Source of the DNA: Nyssa sinensis
Lineage: Eukaryota > Streptophyta > Magnoliopsida > Cornales > Nyssaceae
Assembly (NCBI GenBank): GCA_008638375.1
Contig: CM018035.1
Location: 22,054,307 to 22,118,306 of the forward strand
Reading direction: 5' to 3'
DNA: 64,000 bases
Of the stretch, positions 26,364-39,559 are shown one piece after another. Position 1 is the first letter of the stretch, and each line of letters opens with the position of its first letter. Position numbers and translations under genes: made by a program. The notes under the pieces are model-generated. The model saw nothing but the letters and a program-made list of their open reading frames with translations, was not told the origin of the DNA and made no database searches.

Positions 26364-26598
26364 TGAATCTTGTTAATACATTGTGTGGATGAATTGGATG
26401 GCATGTAAGTTATAATTGTTTTGAATCTTGTTAATACATTGTGTGGATGAATTGGATGACATGTAAGTTATAATTGTTTTGAATCTTGTTAATGCATTGT
26501 ATGGATGAATTGGATGGCATGTAAGTTATAATTGTTTTGAATCTTGTTAATGCATTGTATGGATGAATAGGATGGCATGTAGGTTATAATTGTGCATG
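26364..26598 (+). repeat. Tandem repeat inside a solo LTR, 58 bp x about 4
   Basis: Units start GAATCTTGTTAATACATTG and differ by only a few substitutions (TACATTGTGTGG versus TGCATTGTATGG). The fourth is cut short. Confidence 0.9.
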
Positions 26599-27098
26599 GA
26601 GATATAACTGTACACTTGCACATGCCACGTCTTAGATTATGTTCATGAGTTGGATGACATGTAGATTATTGCTAGTACATTGTATGCATGATGTTGAATG
26701 CCATGTAGATATAACTGTACACTTGCACATGCCACGCCCTTAATTTTGTTTCTTGCATTAGCATTATATTGTACCAGCAGTTGAGCTGACCCATTCGTGG
26801 GACAAACATTTCAGATAAGGATGCTCCAGCTACTTGAGACTCAATGACACCTTGATAGGATGAAGCACTTGGTGTATTTTTGGCCTATGGAACTTATGTT
26901 TTGTGATGTAAGGGCTTGAGCCCGAATGACCTGTGAACATTGGAATGGCGGGATGTATTTCATGTTATTTTGATGTATCGACAATAATGGATGCATGTTT
27001 AGTTAAATTTGTTTAAGTTGTCCTTTATTTTATTTTATTTTCTTTCGGCTTCGTCAGTCGTGCCTCGGGTTCGCGGGAATTTGGGGCGTGACATTTCC

Positions 27099-28239
27099 TT
27101 CCTTCCTCTTGTTCTCGATTTACAGTGTATGTTCAACACACATACACACTCACATCCACACACACAATCACACACTCTTACAGTAACACACTTCCTTACT
27201 CCTCCCCCATGGCTTTTCATAGCCTTCAAGCACACGCATGACACATACATCCCCATATCTGCACACATACCTATTCACATCCACAAACACACTTGGGTGT
27301 GGGTGGGTGGGTATTTGTGTGTGTGAAAGAGAGAGAGAAAAGGGGTTCAGCCCATTTGGAGGGACAAGGGAGAAAGAAAAAAAAGTGTTGTCCAATCCAT
27401 CACTCACGAAGCCACTTTTGGTCCCCCTCCTATGCACCCCACATACACACTATCCTTTCTAACATTGGATCGCTTAGCATCCAATCAAAATGGGACACTT
27501 GTCCTCTTCTAGGAAACCCCAACTAAGCTTTTTGTGAAAGTTTTGCATGCATACCAAAGTGTTACGTGACCGGTTCGCCAATTGTGTGTGTGCTCTAGCT
27601 TACAAATAAATTATCTCAAAATCGCACCAAAATTGGCATCCTAGCTAATTTTGATACATTGATTTCAAATATGTTCTCCATTTTTACAAATTCAATCATT
27701 AATATTTTCATATTTATTTGCATCATATATATGATTGTGTGGCTCCATGGCTCACACTTGTCCCGAATAAATCACTAAAACTCTAGTCTAGCTTCACTAT
27801 GTCACACTGATGACTTATTAATCAATTTTTCAATTTTTCAAATGCATCTTTAATTAATTACTTATCTAACTTCAATTTAGACTAGAAAATTACCAAATTT
27901 CCCTTTGGTAATTTTTTGAGTCTTTACATAAGGATAAAGTCTTTCTTCGGTCTAGGGTTGTAAACCTGCGTAAGGTCATTTCAGGATTGATATTAGAGTT
28001 GGGCCGATCCTCGTGAGATTAATATCAGAGTTGAGACAATCTCATTATTAGGTCTAGGGTTATGTAGGGTTGAAATTAGAGTCAGCCAACCCCGTGTCAA
28101 TTCTTATTTTAGGTAAATATTTCTAATGTATATGCACTCGCAATTGTTGAATTATGGTATGTTTTGATTTATATGCAATTGTTTGGATATTTTTGTATAA
28201 ATTCCATGCCACCACTACACAAACACATTTATACACGAT
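27099..28239. other. Non-coding sequence between two solo LTRs
   Basis: No gene. CA-rich tracts (27139-27190) and GT-rich tracts (27293-27325), plus GA-rich sequence. Resembles the (AC)n-rich part of the solo LTR 31770-39131 near 38560-38620, so it is probably a piece of an old LTR. Confidence 0.4.
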
Positions 28240-28244
28240 GCAAC

Positions 28245-31103
28245 TGTAGAGATCTGAAAAATCAGGGTAAATGTTTTATTTTTGCCGATATGGCACTATT
28301 TATGTATTGTTTGCCTGTAGGGCACTACACATGCATTATTTAGATATAATTCATGTTTTATAAGTATATTTTGAGTATGTCATAGAAGATAAATATGCTT
28401 AGAATGTTAAAATACATCTCCTGTGAGAATTTGAGCCTAATTGAAGACAGTTTGAAAAATGGATCATAAAGGGCATCCTGGGTGGAACTGGTCGCACCGG
28501 CTCGCAGACGAAAATAATTTTTTTGAAAAAATATCATTTAAAATAATTTTAAGAACTTGGGTTAAAGCATAATGTTGAATTGAGGCGTCTCGGGACGAGT
28601 TGTAGTGTAATGGGGTCCTGAACTCATTAAGGGCAAAATGGTCTTTTCACCCCTTGACCCATTTACTATAATAGGATCCTTTAGTGTTAAAATCATGGAA
28701 TTTGGTCTGAGGAATGAGCAGCAGGTCGTGCATGGAGAGAAAGGTGAAGAAAACCTAGGTTTTTCAAACTTTCTATCTTCCAAAACTCATCTTTAACCTT
28801 GAAATGTCACAAGGCTTCCTTCTAGGAAGTTGTTCCCCACATCAAGGGCTACGTTCTTACAGATTGGTTCAGCTTCACAGTGAGTACAACTCTCTAGGTT
28901 TGAGAAAAACCCTTTTAGGTATGATATTTTGCTAAGTAAAGAATAGGGTTGAGTTTAGGAGTGTTTTTATATGTTGATTGTATGACTTATATGCTTATTT
29001 GTTGTTAGAAAACCACCTAGCATATAGTTACTTTGAAAACCTAGGGTTGGTACTTTATGTACTTATGTATTTTTTGAAAATTTGTTGAAGTGATGAACAT
29101 GTAATATGACTATATGTATAATTCATTGCATTCTAGCTTATGTTCATGTAGACAAAGTCTTGTAGTTTGAAAGTTATGATTCATTCAATGTATTGGTACT
29201 TTGTATACTTGTGTGATTTTTGAGAATTTGCTAAGGTTGTGAATATATAATATGTTTATATGCATAATCGATTGGATTACATGCTAGGTTCGTGTAGACA
29301 AAGTTTTGTGGTTTAAAAGTTATAGTTGCTTTATGTATAATACATTATTTAAGGCATACTCCATGTGTTTGATGAAATGCTTCATTAGAATTGCATAGAA
29401 AAATCAAGGCATGTTGGCATATTGTGAATCCTTGGCAAACATAGCATGAGTTGAGCACTTTGGTGCTGTGCATTATGAGAGTGTAGATCTTGTGGTGAAA
29501 AATTCAAAATTGGCCATGGTACTCGCGATCCAACGGAGACGAACCGTAAAGTGAGACATACGATTGTTACTTGCGTTCCAACGGGGAAGGACCGTGAAAC
29601 GAGACATGGGTGTGGCATAGAGTTGGATGTGTGTGTCATGCATATTGCCATTGCATTGCATTGATGAATTGGAAGGCATATAGCTTATAAATGTTCACTT
29701 TGCACATGCCACGCCTTAACTTTGTTCTTTACATTAGCATTATGTCATACAAGTCGTCGTGCTTACCCCTTTGTGGGATTACATATTACATATAAGGCTC
29801 CCGACACTTGAGACTTGATGAAGTCATTGGAGCACAGAGGGAATAATGGATTTTGAAGTTTATTTGGCCTAAGGGCTACATTTTGTATGTATTGGCATAA
29901 GCCCAAATAACTTGTGTTTAATTTGGAAAATGGTGGATTATAGGCCTTGGGCCATTTTGTGATGTAAGGGCTTAAACCCAAATGACAAATTGAGTATTGA
30001 ATATAACTGAGGAGCATGAAGCTCCATGTAGTTACTTGTTTTTAAAATATGCTTGTGAATGTTAGAATTACATAATTGTATAAATAATTGTTTAGTAGGT
30101 GTTGTGTTGGTGTTAAGGAGGATGATAAGCACGAATGGGATGAGGAAAATAGGTTAATGAACAAAGGAGACTGGTGAAATTTTTCAAAAAAAAAAATGGT
30201 AATTAGGTTGAGTGGAGCGGGAGAGTATGCCTATATTTTCTAAGTAGGAAATTAAATGACTTAAGAAGAAAAAGAAAGATAAGGAAATGGAAATAGGGGC
30301 CAATTAGTCCAAAAATTACTTAAGGTTGAAAAATAAGGAAAAAGGGTAAAATGGTCATTTCACATGTTATAGAGTCCCACACCAAGTTTGGGGATGAAAT
30401 AAATTGAAATTGGTGTAAAAATGTTAAAATCAAGATTTTAGGCCGAAGTTAGAATTTTGGGCACTGTAGCAGTTTAGCTACTAGAATACTATAGCTATGA
30501 ATAGTAAACTAGTAGTCCAGCAACCAGCCAAGCAGCCAGTAGCCCACGCGCCCCCGCGTGCGCGTGCGCGCTTGCCGCATGCCACACCGGTGCTACACCT
30601 CTCCGTCGCGTGCACGCACATACCCGCCCAGCCCTGCGCCCCCTGCACGCCCAGCTTCTTAACACCAACCCTTGGCCATCCTTTTGGGCCATGTTTGGCC
30701 ACCCTATTGGGCCATGTTTGGCCACTTTTTTATGGGCTATGTTTGGCCACTTCCTTAAACCACTTTAGGTAGAATTTTTGACCTATTCGTGGCCTATGTC
30801 TTAGGGCATTTGAGGCCCATTTGGGGCATTGTTCCAAGGCACATTTAGAGACATTTTGGGACTATCATAGAGACCATGCTTGAACATGACTTAGACTAAT
30901 TTTTACTATTGGTTGGGGGAGATATTTGATTGGCATTTGAAACCCATCTTGGGTAAGTCTAGTAGCAAATTTTCATTCTTAATTTTGGGGAAACATGGGA
31001 AAATAAATGGGTAATCAACTAATTTTATTTAATTACCTTTAATTAATTCCTTTTAGTTTATTTTCACTCACTCCCCGAGTTTATGAAAATTCAGGACGTG
31101 ACA
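28245..31103 (+). mobile_element. Solo LTR (family A)
   Basis: Starts TGTAGAGATCTG, ends ATTCAGGACGTGACA, and is flanked by GCAAC on both sides (28240-28244 and 31104-31108). 2859 bp with no coding domain. The start resembles 21481 (TGTAGAGACATGG). The internal GTGAGACATA repeat near 29520-29610 is shared with the other family A copies. A GC-rich patch of CG/CA steps lies at 30545-30640. Confidence 0.9.
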
Positions 31104-31108
31104 GCAAC

Positions 31109-31764
31109 CTTTTAATCTTCATCCAATTAGATTTCCTATAGGGGTAATTATATTAACCTTACCAAATACAGGGAAAGACAAGAAGTTTATGCAACAATGA
31201 CTATAACGCTTCAAAACCTTTTTGGACACTTGATGTGATGGTATTATAGGACTATTCTCCCTTATATTTTGTGTAAACAAATTCCTACTTTTGGTTGTAA
31301 TTAAATTCCTTTTATGGCCTTGTAGTGGCCTTGAGGATTGGACTTGTTAAAGTCTTTAACAATTGGCATTTAATTAAACTTGATGCAATGTAATTTCTCA
31401 AAAATGACAATGTTTAATGATTGAAGTCCTTGAGATTCATGTGAAATAGGATATATATTGTCTAATATTTATTGAAAATACCCTTAGAATTGATGTGAAT
31501 TGAGTTTGGAGTGATTACATTTGAATTGGATAACAAGCGAAGTAAAAAACACAGGAACATGTTTGATTTTAGGGAATGATTGGACATCTACCCCCAGAGT
31601 CGCCTCATTCTCGCTACTAGAAATTATTAAAATGAGAAATAAAAGACCAAATATCTACTTAGCGGACGTCTACCTTTAAATTCATTTTTCAGAGCCGCCG
31701 GCCTTAAGCTACTGGAATTGATACAAAATAAGAATTTGACATCCAAAATTGCAATATGTGGATG
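31109..31764. other. Non-coding sequence between solo LTRs
   Basis: No gene. CCCCCAGAGTCGCC (about 31591) and TTTTTCAGAGCCGCCGGCCT (about 31685) recall Tat/Ogre-type LTRs, but this is a weak resemblance. Confidence 0.35.
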
Positions 31765-33419
31765 ACCACTGTCACGACCCAAAACCCATCCTATGCTGAT
31801 TAGGGGTCAGTGACCGACACTGTCACTCAAACAGGTCGTACAAAATCAAATGAATTGCACGAGAGTGATAATGTTTTTTTGATATTAAATATGGAAGCTA
31901 CACATATGCAACTCATCTAATAACGAATTCAACAACAATCATTTATGAAGGATACTTAAGGTAAAATCATCGTGATTACCATTATCATCATAATTCATCA
32001 ATATTTATATACACAACCATATGGGTGTCCACAAAAGGTATAAAATTCTAATTCCCAAAAGTCTAGGGTGTCATTGAGTCCAAAAATACATCATAAGATC
32101 ACCAAAAAGGTTCCACATCACATCCGACCAAGATCCTTGGGCAAAAGATCCATTTCATTCACGCTCTTAGCCATTCTGTGTAAACTTTACTACTTCCCTA
32201 CTAATTCAATTACCTAAAATATGTTGGATAAATCCATGTGAGCTTCACTAAGCTCGTGAAGTAATTTCTTCATCTTGTCACAAGTTTTGCAAAGACAGAG
32301 TTTTGCACAAAATACTATGGGCACCAAGTTTCTTCAAATAGATAACATATACACAAAAATATCTTAAAACATGCTTTCAAAATGGATCACGTATAACACA
32401 TACTGAAGGTTCAAGCAAATATAACATATGTATTTCTAAAAAACGTCATTTTCAATAACACAATTCGAATATCAAAACACAAAGCAGATGATCTAGAGTC
32501 GTTCACAAAACGTATAATAACACATGCATTTCTTAAAAAATGGTTCAGATAATTCATGTGGAACAGATAACATAATATTGAATAACAAATGCACAGGAAA
32601 GGGTACTTTTGAAATCTGATTTCGAATAGTGGATAACACAAGACAGATGACAGACACATATTACACATCAAAGAATCATATATTGAGTTGGAGCACTACG
32701 TGGGTAAGTCTCATCAAGAGTCAGAGCACCATGTAGGTAAGTTTCAAACATGAATTTGACAACAAGTCAGAGCGCCATGTGGGTAAGTCTCATCAAGAGT
32801 CGAAGCGCTACATGGGTAAACCTTATGTAGACGCAAGAATCGAGTTAAAGCACCGTGTGGGTAAGTCTTATCAAGAGTTTGAGTGCCATATAGGTAGGCC
32901 TCAGACAGACACAAGAATCGAATTACACATTGAGTCAAAGCACTATGTGGGTGGGTGTCACGCCTCGAATTCCCGCGAACCCGAGGCACAAGTAACGAGA
33001 CAGAAAGAAAATAAAATAAAATACAACTTAAACAAATTTAACCAAGCATGCTTTCGTTCCCATCAATACATCAAAATAACATGAAATACATCCCGCCATT
33101 ATAGTGTTCACGGGTCATTCGGGCTCAAGCCCTTACATCACAAAACATAAGTTCCATGGGCCAAAAATACGCTAAGTGCTTCCTCCTATCAAGGTGTCAC
33201 TGAATCTCAAGTAGTTGGAGCATCCTCATATGAAATGTTGTCCCACGAATGGGTCAGCTCAACTGCTGGTACAATATAATGCTAATGCAAGAAACAAAAT
33301 TAAGGGCGTGGTATGCGCAGGTGTACAGTTATATTTACATGGCATTCAATATCACCAATGCAACATATGAACATTATGCGTGATGCACTCATGCAAACTC
33401 CATGTCACAACCATGCCTC

Positions 33420-33595
33420 ACTTTACGAACCTTCCTCGACGGCCTGAGCGTCCAGTATGTCTCACTTTACGGACCTTCCCCGACGGCCTGAGCATCTAGT
33501 ATGTCTCACTTTACGGACCTTCCCCGATGGCCTGAGCATCCAGTATGTCTCACTTTACGGACCTTCCCTGACGGCCTGAGTATCTAGTATGCACT
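33420..33595 (-). repeat. Tandem repeat, about 44 bp x 4, in the nested solo LTR
   Basis: Units contain TCACTTTACGGACCTTCCCC, then GACGGCCTGAGC. These are inverse copies of the array at 26150-26290, with one more unit. Confidence 0.85.
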
Positions 33596-34689
33596 ATGCC
33601 AAATGCTCAACTCACACCATGTCCAAAAAATCACACTATACCAATATGCTCATGATTCTACCATGTCACAATGCAATCCCGATAAATCATCTTATCCCCA
33701 TATGAAGCATGCTTTAAACATTGTATCACACAATAACATTCCAATCACAAGATCTTTTTATCAAGAGTACATGCCAGGCACAATCCACTTAACACATGCT
33801 TTAAATCACGCATTACATAATCTCAACCATTCTCAAAGAACATAATCCATACATTATGCTAACACACAATATACACATATTCATGATCCACATTCATCAC
33901 CAAACCTTCAACAAGATAACAAGGAGCACATAAGCATATGAGCAATAAAAATGTGAATCATCAAGTCAATATGGCAGTTATTCCTAAACTCAATTTTATT
34001 TCTTACTTAGCACAATATATCGTACCTGACGGGTTGGTCTCAACCCTAAGAATTCCTACTCGTAGCATGGTGGCTAGCAGTGAAATGTGGAAGGTCAGAC
34101 TGCCTTCTCCTTGCCTTTCGATACTCCTAAAACCATAAAACGCAACTCAGTCGATTTGTCACTTGAATGATGCTATTCATCAAATTTTATATCTTCATTT
34201 TATTAGTTTCTATTTTGCTAAAATAAATTCTACAATTGGATCCGGAACGTTGAAGAAAATAGGTTTAGGCTTTCGCGGAATTTAATTTGGACATCCGGGT
34301 TGAAAAGGGTAAAACTGTCATTTTTCACTTTTACGGGTTCCCATTTCCCGAGACCTCTCTTCGTAAATAGGACTCCACCGTTGAGTCCAAAATGTTCAAG
34401 ATAATAAGATTTCACTATTTGTTTACTCCAATCGGGGTTCGTTTGACTAGGTTTTGACTTAGGGGCATTTCGATAATTTTTATGGGTCCCAAGAGTCTTT
34501 TATTTTTCGGGGCCTCGAATCGCATCACAGACCTCACCGTTGGTCTTAGTAGGTCCAAAATAGTTAGAAAACATATTGGCTTGCCTCCTTTGGATGTCCG
34601 ACCATTTAGGAGTATTTAATTTAATTAATTATATTTTATTTGGAAAACTGGAGTAAAGTTTAATATATATATTTATTAATGGCTTAATT

Positions 34690-34765
34690 GAGCACGGTTG
34701 GTAACCGTCCCAGTTGGCCACGCGCCTTTGCCCCCACGTGCCCCACGCGAGTTCGAAACTCGGCA
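34690..34765 (+). other. tRNA-like cassette in the nested solo LTR
   Basis: CGTCCCAGTTGG (34706-34717) fits 10 of 12 positions of a polymerase III A box, and AGTTCGAAACT (34750-34760) resembles a B box. It is antisense to the LTR and matches 23220-23290. No cloverleaf was worked out. Probably a tRNA-derived relic. Confidence 0.4.
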
Positions 34766-35556
34766 GCCACATCTCTTTCTCTTCCCTTTTTTTTTTTTTT
34801 CCTAACATGGTTGGGCCAAACAGGCCCAATCTCTCTTTTTAAAATGAAACAGGCCCAAAGGCCATTAAATTTAAAACAGCCCAGGAGCCTTACGGTTTAA
34901 ATGGTAGCCCAATAGGAACGGTCCAGTTGACCCCCCCATGCGCCCCCGATTATCCGGCCAGTACCGGTCGTCTTACCCAGCCAAATTCCGGCCATCTCGC
35001 CGGAAAACTGCAACTTTTCTTCCCTCATTTCCCCCACATTTTACGTCCAAATTTCCTTATTTTTATACCGAATTAATTCTGAAATTCTAGGCAACAATTT
35101 AGAGTATATTTCAGCCCCTAAACCAACCGGTTCTCCGACCTGCGCACCCAAGCTTCCGGCCAAAACCCAGTTTCCGGCCAGCTGGTTTTTCCTTTATTTC
35201 TCGATCGTTCGTCTACTGTTTTGATCCATTTATTTTTCTAAAAATTTATGCAACTCTCCTCTACCATTTCCCACCATCCATTTGAGGTTTAATACATAAA
35301 ATAATAACCCTCTCAACCATGGCCGAAGCCTACAACTACCCCTATCTCTCTGGTTTCTAACTCATTTCAACTGATTGTTTTTGCAATCTTTTCCATTTTT
35401 CATGCTTAACCAGGCCTAACAGTAAAAAAACTAATATCATGCTTTGGAAAATTTAAAACAAGAACGAACTGGTATACCTTGTATGGGTTCCCTCCTCCTG
35501 TTGCAGGTCTCCTTCTTTTCCCTTCTAACTTTCTCCCTTTGCCAACTTCTCACCTT

Positions 35557-35612
<56 letters not shown>

Positions 35613-35816
35613 CTTTCTGATTTTCCTTTCCTGACCCAACGGACACCCCATGCATATATACACATACTCCCACGTCAATCTCTCCTGCCCAGGCGGCTGT
35701 AGCCTCCCCTATCACTCTCTTGGTTCCCTAGTCTCTGACCCATCTCCCTACTCTAGCCATCACTCTTCTCCACAATCAGCTTTGCATTAAATGCAAAGTT
35801 GACCTTGCCAATATAA

Positions 35817-35868
<52 letters not shown>

Positions 35869-36014
35869 TGTTACTTGTTTCCACACACACACACACGGCT
35901 GGCAAGCATCCAGATATATAAATATTTATATACATATACATACACACCTATAAACATTTAAATATTCATGCACATACACACACATCATACACATACACCA
36001 ATGCAATATTAATT

Positions 36015-36087
<73 letters not shown>

Positions 36088-36419
36088 GAATGATAATAAT
36101 AACGACAATTAAATAAATTTTTTTTTTTTCATGTCATTACAGTGGCTCTCGTTACAGGAGTCAGAGCGCCACATGGATAGGTCTCACACAGACACATGAT
36201 TGAATTCATAACATGTATGATTTAGGTTGCATAGTCAAAATTGGTTCATACAAATCATTTTTCTTATTGAAAGGGGTGCCATGGTTTACAGAAATTTTTT
36301 AAATCAGTACATATGAACATCATTTCAAAATATAGACATGAAGATCATAGTTCTCAGATATTTCATAAATTGTAGATAGACATTTGAGTAGATATAGAAA
36401 TTCATTGATTCAGATTACA

Positions 36420-36760
36420 AGATTTCTCATAAAACAGATTAAGTATTTTGAACAGGAGATAAAACTTTCAACAGGAGGTAAACAACACTAATCCAGGATA
36501 CATGATTACTCACAAAACAGATTTTGCATTTGTTAAACAAGAGATAAAACACTCAAGCATTTTTTAAATAGGAGATAAAATACCACTGATTTAAAATTCC
36601 AGATTACTCATAACGAGATTAAGTATTTTGAACAACCATAGAAGATAAAATACCACTGATTTGGGATGCAAGATTATTCATAAAACGGATCAAGTATTTT
36701 TCAGATAGAAGGTAAAATATCGCTACTTCAGGGCACAAGATTACTCACTTCAAGTCCTCA
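36420..36760. repeat. Degenerate tandem repeat, about 95 bp x 3-4
   Basis: Recurring AAGATTACTCATAAAACAGA, then TTAAGTATTTTGAACA and AGGAGATAAAATACCACTG. Inside the solo LTR 31770-39131. Confidence 0.7.
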
Positions 36761-38787
36761 ATCTTTTTCCTTAATCCATTTTCCCTTGTCTTTAGTTCTT
36801 AGATCCATAAGTCAAATGCACATAACTTTGTATTAGAACATAACTGAGGCATTACTATCGGCCACTTATTATTTTTGTAACTAATTTTTCTTAATGAATT
36901 TTATTCGTTAGTCTAGTAGCCTTAAAACTTTAAGTTAGGTCCTGCCCTTTTTTTCTAAATTCATTTTATAGTTGTTAATGCTCGGGACGTAATGGGCATT
37001 ACCTCATTTATTGTTTCATATTTTTCAGAATATATTTGGGCTAAACGGACCTCACCATTGAGTCTAGAACGTCCAAAATAGTCAAGATAGACTACTTTTA
37101 TATTTAATTGGCTTTGGGCTTCATTAAAGGTAAAATGGTAATTTTGACTTTTCACGTGCCATTGGGTCCGGAATGTCCCAAAATGTTAAAGTATGTATTT
37201 TCATGGTCATTGGAGTTTAATTGGTCACTTAATTAATCATTAGAAGATATTTAAAATTATTCCAGTTTGTCCGTTCATATTTTTTGGGATTTAATTTCTC
37301 AAATCAAACTCTATCGTTCAGTACGAAATGCCCAAAAACATTGGGTTACACTATTCTTTCATTTTAATTGGCCTTCATCTGGCCTAAGGGCATTCTAGTA
37401 ATTTTTTTTATAATTAAAAGAATTTAAAATTATTATTGAATTAATTTTCTGGGTCATTTCATAATTAATGTAAAGGTCTGAGGGTTAAATTATAATTTCA
37501 AAAATTTTAAAAACCCTAAACCATTTGGCTTCAGTTGGGTTCCAAGTGAACCGATCTAAAATAGTTAAAAACCAATCGGTTTAGCCCGATCCATTGCATT
37601 ATGCTGACGTCAGCATGACATCAGCCCTAGTTTTATATTTTTTAATTCTTTGGATCAAACAACGTTGTTTCAATTTAAAACCAAATCTAATTAAATAGTG
37701 GGTCAGGACCCCACTCGAGACCCGACCTGCACAATGTTTTCTTCCCCAAGTCTCCAATGAGGGTTCCGGTCATCCTTTCCAGCACTGGCGACCGTCGGCG
37801 ACCATTTTTAGTGAGCAAACCAACGGAGTTCGACCCCTTTTCTCATAAGGATTCCAATTCCGATAGGGGTTTCTTTATTTGACTAAGTTATAGCCTCGAA
37901 ATAAAAGGTTACAGTCGAGCTCTAGTGAGGGTCCGACTTTTCGGTGAGTGGTTGTTTTCCTATTTTGACACGTTTAATTCACCCATTTTTTCCCTATTCA
38001 ATTTCTGGAAACGTGGGGAACCAAACCCCATTCCTAAAACCAAGAAACAACCAAATTCCGATCACCCCAAATTTATTCCACCATACCTGCAACTTAGGAT
38101 ATTCCTATGGTCCCTTGACCATTTTTGTTGCTTCAAGTTGTAGCACACTCCAATTTTGATGCTCTTTTAAGCCATGAAATTAGTTTAAAGCTTGGTTCAA
38201 GTTTCCTTCATGACCCAATTTCTCTAGATTCGGCCATGGTGTTTCTTAGGGTTTCTCAAGCTTAAGTTGACCCATTTTTCTCCTATTTTCATCCCCTTTC
38301 CATATTAGATACATGCATGTATGTTAGCTTCCTCAAATCACAAAAAATAATGGCATATTTTTCCTTAGAGAGAGAAATTTAGTTTAAGGGTTTTTACCTC
38401 CAAATGGTTGGCCTCCTTGCTTGGTTTGAGCTACTAATTTCCTTAGGGTTATCTTCTAGACTACATACATGGAACTCCTCCTTTTCGTCTTCTTCTTCTT
38501 CTTCTTCTTCTTCTTCACTCTCTCTCTACAATTCTCTCTCTCTATTCGTACATCACACACACACACACACACACACACATTTGCTCTAATTTTCTCTCAC
38601 ATACGCACAACACACACATTACATATATATATGGCATATATATATATATCATATTTGTGCATGAATTGTGATTAGCTCATATAAGGGTCCAATGAGGTAT
38701 TGACACCTCAGCTTTTGAGCATGCAGACTTGTAGATTTGTATGGATTATATACATTTCTTGTGGGATATATAGCACAAAATTGTTTG

Positions 38788-38860
38788 TAGCCCAATTGGT
38801 AATCTTTTTGGTATAAGTTCTTTTTCACTTTCTTGGTCTTGGGTTCAAGACCTTGGGCCA
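38788..38860 (+). other. tRNA-like / SINE-head-like segment
   Basis: TAGCCCAATTGG (38788-38799) fits a polymerase III A box at 11 of 12 positions. GGTTCAAGACC (38842-38852) fits a B box at 9 of 11. GGTCTTG and CAAGACC around it form a perfect 7-bp stem like a T-arm. Antisense to the solo LTR that contains it. It may be a tRNA-derived insertion or part of the LTR. Confidence 0.45.
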
Positions 38861-39136
38861 ACACTTTTTTGCCTTCTTTTCTTTTTATTTGCCTTTAGTT
38901 AGGCTTTTTCACTTAATCCAATCTTTCTTATTTCATTAATTTTATTTCTTTCTCATGTACTTGTATTCTTTTATTTATTTTCTTCATGTGTCAATTTCAT
39001 TAATCGAAACTTTATCAATTTTCGTAGTCTTTATTGTCTCGATTTAACTCTCCATAAGTATTATTTTCTTATTAGAATATTTAATATTTAATTAGCGATT
39101 AAATTCTCGATAACTGGATCAGGGTGTTACAACCAC

Positions 39137-39415
39137 CAAGAGATCCGTTAAAACTTATCTATTGATGTTCAAAAATGGAAAATTGAAACATAAGGGCGAT
39201 GATCGCCTGGCACTCGACAGACGACCGCCAGTTCTTTTAAATTCCTAAGACTTTTTTTCACATCAATTCAATCATTTCTAAAACACCTTTAATTATTTTC
39301 CTTTGTTTCTAAAACTCCTTTAAAACTTAATTCTCATCTAATTCAAGCACCAATGAACATGTGCTAATTATTCATAAGAAGTTGAAGGGTTAATTGACTT
39401 AATGACCAGTTCACA
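39137..39415 (+). other. Short host stretch between two solo LTRs
   Basis: 279 bp without a gene. Joined to 42600 it leads directly into the gypsy primer binding site at 42626, so it is probably the end of the 5' LTR of that old element. Confidence 0.4.
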
Positions 39416-39420
39416 CTTGG

Positions 39421-39522
39421 TGTAAGAATTTGAATTTTTGAAGCAAATTTTTTTTTTATTATTATTATTCATTTAATTTAAATGTGTGTTATGTATGTGC
39501 AGGTGTGTGTGGTGGAATGTGC

Positions 39523-39559
<37 letters not shown>

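Larger units (their letters stand above)
21481..27093 (+). mobile_element. Solo LTR of a long-LTR gypsy element (family A), with a nested solo LTR
   Basis: Starts TGTAGAGACATGG, ends TTGGGGCGTGACA, and is flanked on both sides by TTTCC (21476-21480 and 27094-27098). No internal retrotransposon domain and no second LTR, so this is a solo LTR left by LTR-LTR recombination. Without the insertion at 23453-25191 it is about 3.87 kb. It shares its middle (25200-25500) and tandem repeats (26150-26290) with the minus-strand copy at 32956-36141. A tRNA-like cassette lies at about 23220-23290. Confidence 0.88.
32956..36141 (-). mobile_element. Nested solo LTR (family A)
   Basis: In LTR orientation it starts TGTAATGACATGAAAAA and ends TTCGAGGCGTGACA. 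The flanks are GTGGG (32951-32955) and GTGGC (36142-36146), a 4/5 match, as expected of an old duplication with one change. Host sequence on both sides belongs to the same degenerate tandem array. Its middle (34190-34560) is the inverse of 25200-25500 in the copy at 21481. It contains (CT)n at 35560-35604, (TA)n at 35818-35862 and (AAT)n at about 36017-36087. Confidence 0.82.
31770..39131 (-). mobile_element. Solo LTR (family B) with a nested family A solo LTR
   Basis: On the + strand it reads TGTCACGACCC at the left and ATCAGGGTGTTACA at the right, so in LTR orientation it starts TGTAACACCCTGAT and ends GGGTCGTGACA. ACCAC flanks both sides (31765-31769 and 39132-39136). It is interrupted by 32956-36141; its own length is about 4.2 kb. 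It contains two degenerate tandem arrays (about 32690-32955 continuing at 36157-36210, and 36420-36760), a (TTC)n at 38491-38514, an (AC)n at about 38560-38578, and a tRNA-like segment at 38788-38860. Confidence 0.88.

Noticed and set aside
21534..27093. Taking TGTAGTATCCTG at 21534 as the left end of the family A solo LTR
   Set aside because: Its flank (AGGAC) does not match TTTCC at the right end, whereas 21481 does.
30481..30772. Three overlapping frames in the GC-rich patch of the solo LTR 28245-31103
   Set aside because: Caused by GC-rich repeats (CGTGCGCG) and the TTTGGCCA repeats; no conserved motif.
35926..36108. Poly-leucine frame on the minus strand
   Set aside because: Translation of an (AAT)n microsatellite in a solo LTR.
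36142..36156. Placing the end of the nested LTR at 36156 (GTTACA)
   Set aside because: The flank would be GGAGT, which does not match GTGGG. Ending at 36141 gives a 4/5 match and restores the host tandem repeat.
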